A stretch of 64,000 bases of DNA from contig NZ_JACSCW010000002.1 of assembly GCF_014333585.1 (NCBI RefSeq), positions 558,001 to 622,000 of the forward strand, in the 5' to 3' direction. Each line of letters starts with the position of its first letter. Positions within the stretch are counted from its first letter, which is position 1. This document shows, in pieces, positions 61,565-64,000 of this stretch. Below the pieces are notes generated by a model, which saw only the letters and a program-made list of their open reading frames with translations, searched no databases and was not told the origin of the DNA. The position numbers and the translations under genes are program-made. The stretch comes from Hymenobacter sp. BT188. Its GTDB lineage: Bacteria > Bacteroidota > Bacteroidia > Cytophagales > Hymenobacteraceae.

Positions 61565-61905
61565 GTATTTAGCCAACCGGAGTTACGGCCCAACCGTAAG
61601 CTCAAAAAAGGGCGTTCCACCAAGGAGCGCCCTTTTTTGGGACCGTTTCAACTGAGAAAATCAGTTTTTTTGAAAATTTTGAAAATTAAAAAAGATAAAT
61701 ATTTCTTTGTTGTCACATAGGCAGGCCTGAAAATCAGGCGGAAACGTTGATTTGGCAGAAATAAGTTCACAAAAATGCTCCACGATTGAGTCCTAAACAA
61801 CAACCTTATTCGTAATGGAAAGTATAGGCAGTCAGTTAAGGCTCTCATTCAACCCCGAATAAGCTGCTAAAACCAAAGAAAATGTTTTCACCTAACCTGT
61901 ATGCT
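61565..61905. other. Intergenic region upstream of the OmpA/TSP3 gene
   Basis: About 340 bases: the terminator of the aminopeptidase gene (listed), then a strongly AT-rich stretch (61650-61720). This is probably the promoter and 5' leader of the abundant outer-membrane protein. A 66-codon minus-strand frame here is not convincing. Confidence 0.45.
61606..61636 (+). terminator. Terminator of the aminopeptidase gene
   Basis: AAAAAAGGGCGTTCC / GGAGCGCCCTTTTTT hairpin with a short loop. Confidence 0.88.
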
Positions 61906-63396
61906 ATGAGACACCTTCTAGCAAAATCTGCGGTCTTGGGATTAGCGCTGCTAGCGGCGGCCCCCGAGGGTCACGCTCAAAGCGCGGACCGCAAGACCGG
62001 CATTAGCCTTTACGGCAGCACCCTGCAATACCACGGCGACCTGGGCTCGGAGTGGTTCAAGTCCAACAAGATCGAAGGTGGTGGAGGCATCACGCTCTCG
62101 CGTTACCTCACGCCGGGTATCGACATTGGCCTGTCGGCCAACTACGGGGACATGAAGTTCTCCACCAAGACGCTTAAGCCCATTGAGGATTTGGCCCCCG
62201 CGATCCGCCGCTTCGACGCGAACGTGACTACCATCGGGGTACCTGTCAAGTTCAAGCTCAACAACGGCTGGGCGTTAAAAGAGGACGCCATCTTCGCCCC
62301 CTACCTGAGCTTAGCGCCGGGCTTGATGATTGCTTCCTCAGATAAGTTTATCAACACCGGTGTCGGTGGGGAGCAACTCCAGGGCAACAAAGACCACTAC
62401 GCCGCTTATCTGCACGGTGCAGCCGGTATTGCCCTGAACTTCTCGCCTTCCTTCGGCATCTTCGTGCAGACAGGCCAGATTTATGCCCTGACTAACACGA
62501 TTGACAACGTCGACAAGGGTGACCTGAATGACCGTTACCTCCAGCACTCGGCCGGTATCACTTACAACTTTGGTAAGCCCAAGGATGAGGATATGGACGG
62601 TGTGCCAGATCGCAAAGACAAGTGCCCTGCCACTCCAGCCGGCGTAGCCGTAGACGAAGCTGGTTGCCCATTAGACGGTGACGGCGACGGTGTGCCGGAT
62701 TACCAAGATAAGTGCCCCACCGAGAAAGGCTTGGCCAACCTCGAAGGCTGCCCAGACCGTGATAACGACGGTGTACGTGACTCAGAAGATGAATGCCCAG
62801 ACCAAGCTGGTACGGCTGCACTCCGTGGTTGCCCTGACGCTGATGGCGACGGTGTAGCTGATAAGAACGATACTTGCCCAGACACCCCTGCTGGTACCCA
62901 AGTTGATGCTACAGGCTGCCCTGTAAATCTCGACCAAGACGGTGATGGTATCAAGGATGATGTCGATAAGTGCCCCGGCACTCCAGCTGGCGCCACTGTA
63001 GACTCTACTGGTTGCCGCGTGATTGACCCTGCGTTGATGCAGAAAGTACGTCCAGTGCAGTTCGAAACCAACAGCACGGTTATCCGTCGTCAGTCGTATG
63101 GCACGCTTGACAACATGATCAAGATTCTGGAGCAATACCCTGAGTATAGCCTCCGCATCGCTGGTCACGCTGACAGCCGCGGTACGAATGAGTACAACCA
63201 AGGTCTGTCGGAGCGTCGTGCGGCCTCGGCCAAGCGCTACTTCACTGGCAAAACAGTTGATCCGAACCGTATCACTACGGTAGGCTTCGGCGAAGATCAG
63301 CCTGCTGCACCGAACACTTCGGCTGCCGGCATGGCTAAGAACCGCCGCGTAGAATTCACCTTCGAGTTCTACATCCCAAGCCAGCCTCAGCCTTAA
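61906..63396 (+). CDS. OmpA-family outer-membrane protein with TSP3 repeats
   Basis: 496 residues from ATG 61906, which gives a standard signal peptide (MRHLLAKSAVLG...HAQ); an in-frame ATG at 61882 would add 8 residues. Residues ~25-220 form an 8-strand OmpA-like barrel. They are followed by about five thrombospondin type 3 calcium-binding repeats (DMDGVPDRKDKCP, DGDGVPDYQDKCP, DNDGVRDSEDECP, DADGDGVADKNDTCP, DQDGDGIKDDVDKCP), and then the OmpA peptidoglycan-binding domain (RIAGHADSRGTNEYNQGLSERRAASAKRYF). This is a typical abundant Bacteroidota outer-membrane protein linking membrane and peptidoglycan, with Ca2+-stiffened spacer. Confidence 0.93.
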   Translation: MRHLLAKSAVLGLALLAAAPEGHAQSADRKTGISLYGSTLQYHGDLGSEWFKSNKIEGGGGITLSRYLTPGIDIGLSANYGDMKFSTKTLKPIEDLAPAIRRFDANVTTIGVPVKFKLNNGWALKEDAIFAPYLSLAPGLMIASSDKFINTGVGGEQLQGNKDHYAAYLHGAAGIALNFSPSFGIFVQTGQIYALTNTIDNVDKGDLNDRYLQHSAGITYNFGKPKDEDMDGVPDRKDKCPATPAGVAVDEAGCPLDGDGDGVPDYQDKCPTEKGLANLEGCPDRDNDGVRDSEDECPDQAGTAALRGCPDADGDGVADKNDTCPDTPAGTQVDATGCPVNLDQDGDGIKDDVDKCPGTPAGATVDSTGCRVIDPALMQKVRPVQFETNSTVIRRQSYGTLDNMIKILEQYPEYSLRIAGHADSRGTNEYNQGLSERRAASAKRYFTGKTVDPNRITTVGFGEDQPAAPNTSAAGMAKNRRVEFTFEFYIPSQPQP

Positions 63397-63417
63397 TCGC
63401 TGACCGGCTTTAGACCC

Positions 63418-63454
63418 AAAAAGCGGCGGACCCACAAGGTCCGCCGCTTTTTTT
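63418..63454 (+). terminator. Terminator of the OmpA/TSP3 gene
   Basis: AAAAAGCGGCGGACC / GGTCCGCCGCTTTTTTT hairpin. Confidence 0.9.
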
Positions 63455-63460
63455 GTGCGT

Positions 63461-63554
63461 GGCTGCTGTTAAGTGCAGCGCTCTATTATGAAAAAGCCCC
63501 CCAGAACCTTTTGGGGGGCTTTTTCATAATAGAGCGCTGCACTTAACAGCAGCC
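63461..63554. terminator. Giant palindromic terminator with perfect 43-bp arms
   Basis: Core AAAAAGCCCCCCA / TGGGGGGCTTTTT with an 8-nt loop (63504-63511). Perfect pairing continues outward for a further 30 bp through CATAATAGAGCGCTGCACTT and AACAGCAGCC. It starts 6 nt after another terminator. Confidence 0.9.
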
Positions 63555-63745
63555 AGCCTTAGATATAAGAATAGAGTATAGATGGTGAATTATAGCTTGA
63601 GTTTATCTGAGGCGTTGCTTCATCTATCATCGCGATAAGCTGATTTATGAGCTGGTCAGCTTCAGACATTAAAGTGGCTATTGAGGCTAGCTATTATAGC
63701 TGCTACACTCTCGCACACTCAATAATCTACAGCAGTTCTGCAAAT

Positions 63746-63847
63746 GGTGTAGAGACGCGTATTCGCGTCTCAATCGTCACGGTCGTTGTTTGAATTGGTG
63801 CGGCGTAGGTCGTTCAACAAGTAGATGCAAATACGCGTCTCTACACC
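63746..63847 (+). repeat. Palindromic repeat family A, copy 2 (REP/MITE-like)
   Basis: 102 bp with perfect 18-bp terminal inverted repeats GGTGTAGAGACGCGTATT / AATACGCGTCTCTACACC (63746-63763 / 63830-63847). An inner palindrome GAGACGCG-TATT-CGCGTCTC lies at 63752-63771. It aligns along its length with the reverse complement of 11447-11549. Confidence 0.8.
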
Positions 63848-63887
63848 GTTCTAGAAGTGTTATGAAGCTGCACAGAATAGTATATGT

Positions 63888-63924
63888 AAAAAAGCCCCCC
63901 AGAATATTCCGGGGGGCTTTTTTT
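63888..63924. terminator. GCCCCCCAG-family terminator
   Basis: AAAAAAGCCCCCCAGAA / TTCCGGGGGGCTTTTTTT; it follows, on the minus strand, the end of the partial gene at 63955. Confidence 0.88.
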
Positions 63925-63954
63925 GAAATGGATAAATACAGTTTCTACTGAGTC

Positions 63955-64000
63955 AGTTCGCCAACAGCGCCAGGCAGAAACTTTATGAGCTCGTCAACCT
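63955..64000 (-). CDS. C-terminal end of a protein gene cut by the window edge
   Basis: On the minus strand the last 15 codons read as ...DELIKFLPGAVGELTQ followed by TAG. The sequence looks protein-like, and a strong terminator follows 30 nt after the stop, which supports a real gene end. The product cannot be named from so few residues. The rest lies to the right of the window. Confidence 0.35.

Larger units (their letters stand above)
63397..63954. other. Gene-free stretch dense in palindromes
   Basis: About 560 bases holding a terminator (63418-63454), a giant palindromic terminator (63461-63554), palindromic repeat A copy 2 (63746-63847) and another terminator (63888-63924). Between them (63555-63745) I see nothing further. 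Confidence 0.6.

Noticed and set aside
1..64000. CRISPR array or phage
   Set aside because: No regularly spaced direct repeats with unique spacers, and no integrase, capsid, tail or terminase genes were seen.

Overview
The window looks like chromosomal DNA of a Bacteroidota bacterium, most likely Hymenobacter or a close relative in the Cytophagales. The signs are moderately high GC, a PSP1-family gene followed by gldH, SusC/CarboxypepD-type TonB-dependent receptors, OmpA proteins with TSP3 repeats, TAnnTTTG-type promoter boxes and almost no Shine-Dalgarno sequences. Assignment to a genus is inference. No plasmid, phage or CRISPR locus is visible. About 45 protein genes, one standard tRNA (Arg-ACG), one unusual tRNA-like RNA and many intrinsic terminators can be supported.

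Layout. 1-0.2 kb: start of an M57-like lipoprotein (cut by the edge), then a long gene-free stretch. 1.2-5.7 kb: PSP1/RicT-like protein, gldH, two cold-shock genes, and two disordered hydrophilic proteins. 5.8-11.3 kb: NmrA-like oxidoreductase, propeller-like lipoprotein, PAP2 phosphatase, ComEA-like HhH protein, DinB-like protein and a desaturase/hydroxylase. 11.7-17.9 kb: a 2061-residue alpha-2-macroglobulin with a CSEQ thioester motif. 18-20 kb: small secreted protein, then a 2Fe-2S ferredoxin and a ferredoxin-NADP reductase-like flavoprotein. 20.4-23.5 kb: sugar transferase, frameshifted acyltransferase, decayed DNA and tRNA-Arg; this stretch may be an insertion at the tRNA. 23.6-32.3 kb: VTT membrane protein, PLP trans-sulfuration enzyme, TonB-dependent receptor, OmpA lipoprotein, class I aldolase, accD. 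32.4-34.7 kb: three glycine-zipper envelope proteins. 34.8-41.5 kb: Nth-like glycosylase, radical SAM enzyme, PH-like membrane protein, gamma-carbonic anhydrase-like protein, CNNM/CorC-like protein, DsbD. 41.6-43.9 kb: tRNA-like RNA divergent from an Lrp/AsnC regulator, TonB/MORN protein, thioredoxin. 44-52 kb: AT-rich membrane protein, dnaE, desaturase, LysM transglycosylase. 52.3-64 kb: large outer-membrane receptor, O-methyltransferase, DUF4184-like protein, stand-alone SRA/YDG protein, M16 peptidase, GT9 glycosyltransferase, aminopeptidase P, OmpA/TSP3 porin.

Most genes are housekeeping or envelope genes in short units, separated by a strikingly uniform family of terminators whose stem reads GCCCCCCAG/CTGGGGGGC. 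The same GGGGGGC word also recurs inside genes and as orphan half-sites. Some terminators grow into very long perfect palindromes (56 bp; 43-bp arms; 27-bp arms). Three families of roughly 100-110 bp palindromic REP/MITE-like elements sit between genes.

The best candidate for something undescribed is at 41573-41787 on the minus strand. It is a complete class-II-like cloverleaf with a 46-nt variable region and a CUC triplet in the anticodon position. It is followed by a G-run-rich linker and two hairpins with identical 10-nt loops, the second of which is the terminator. Other candidates are the SRA reader without a nuclease domain and a 19-bp tRNA-Arg-end direct repeat flanking a decayed region.
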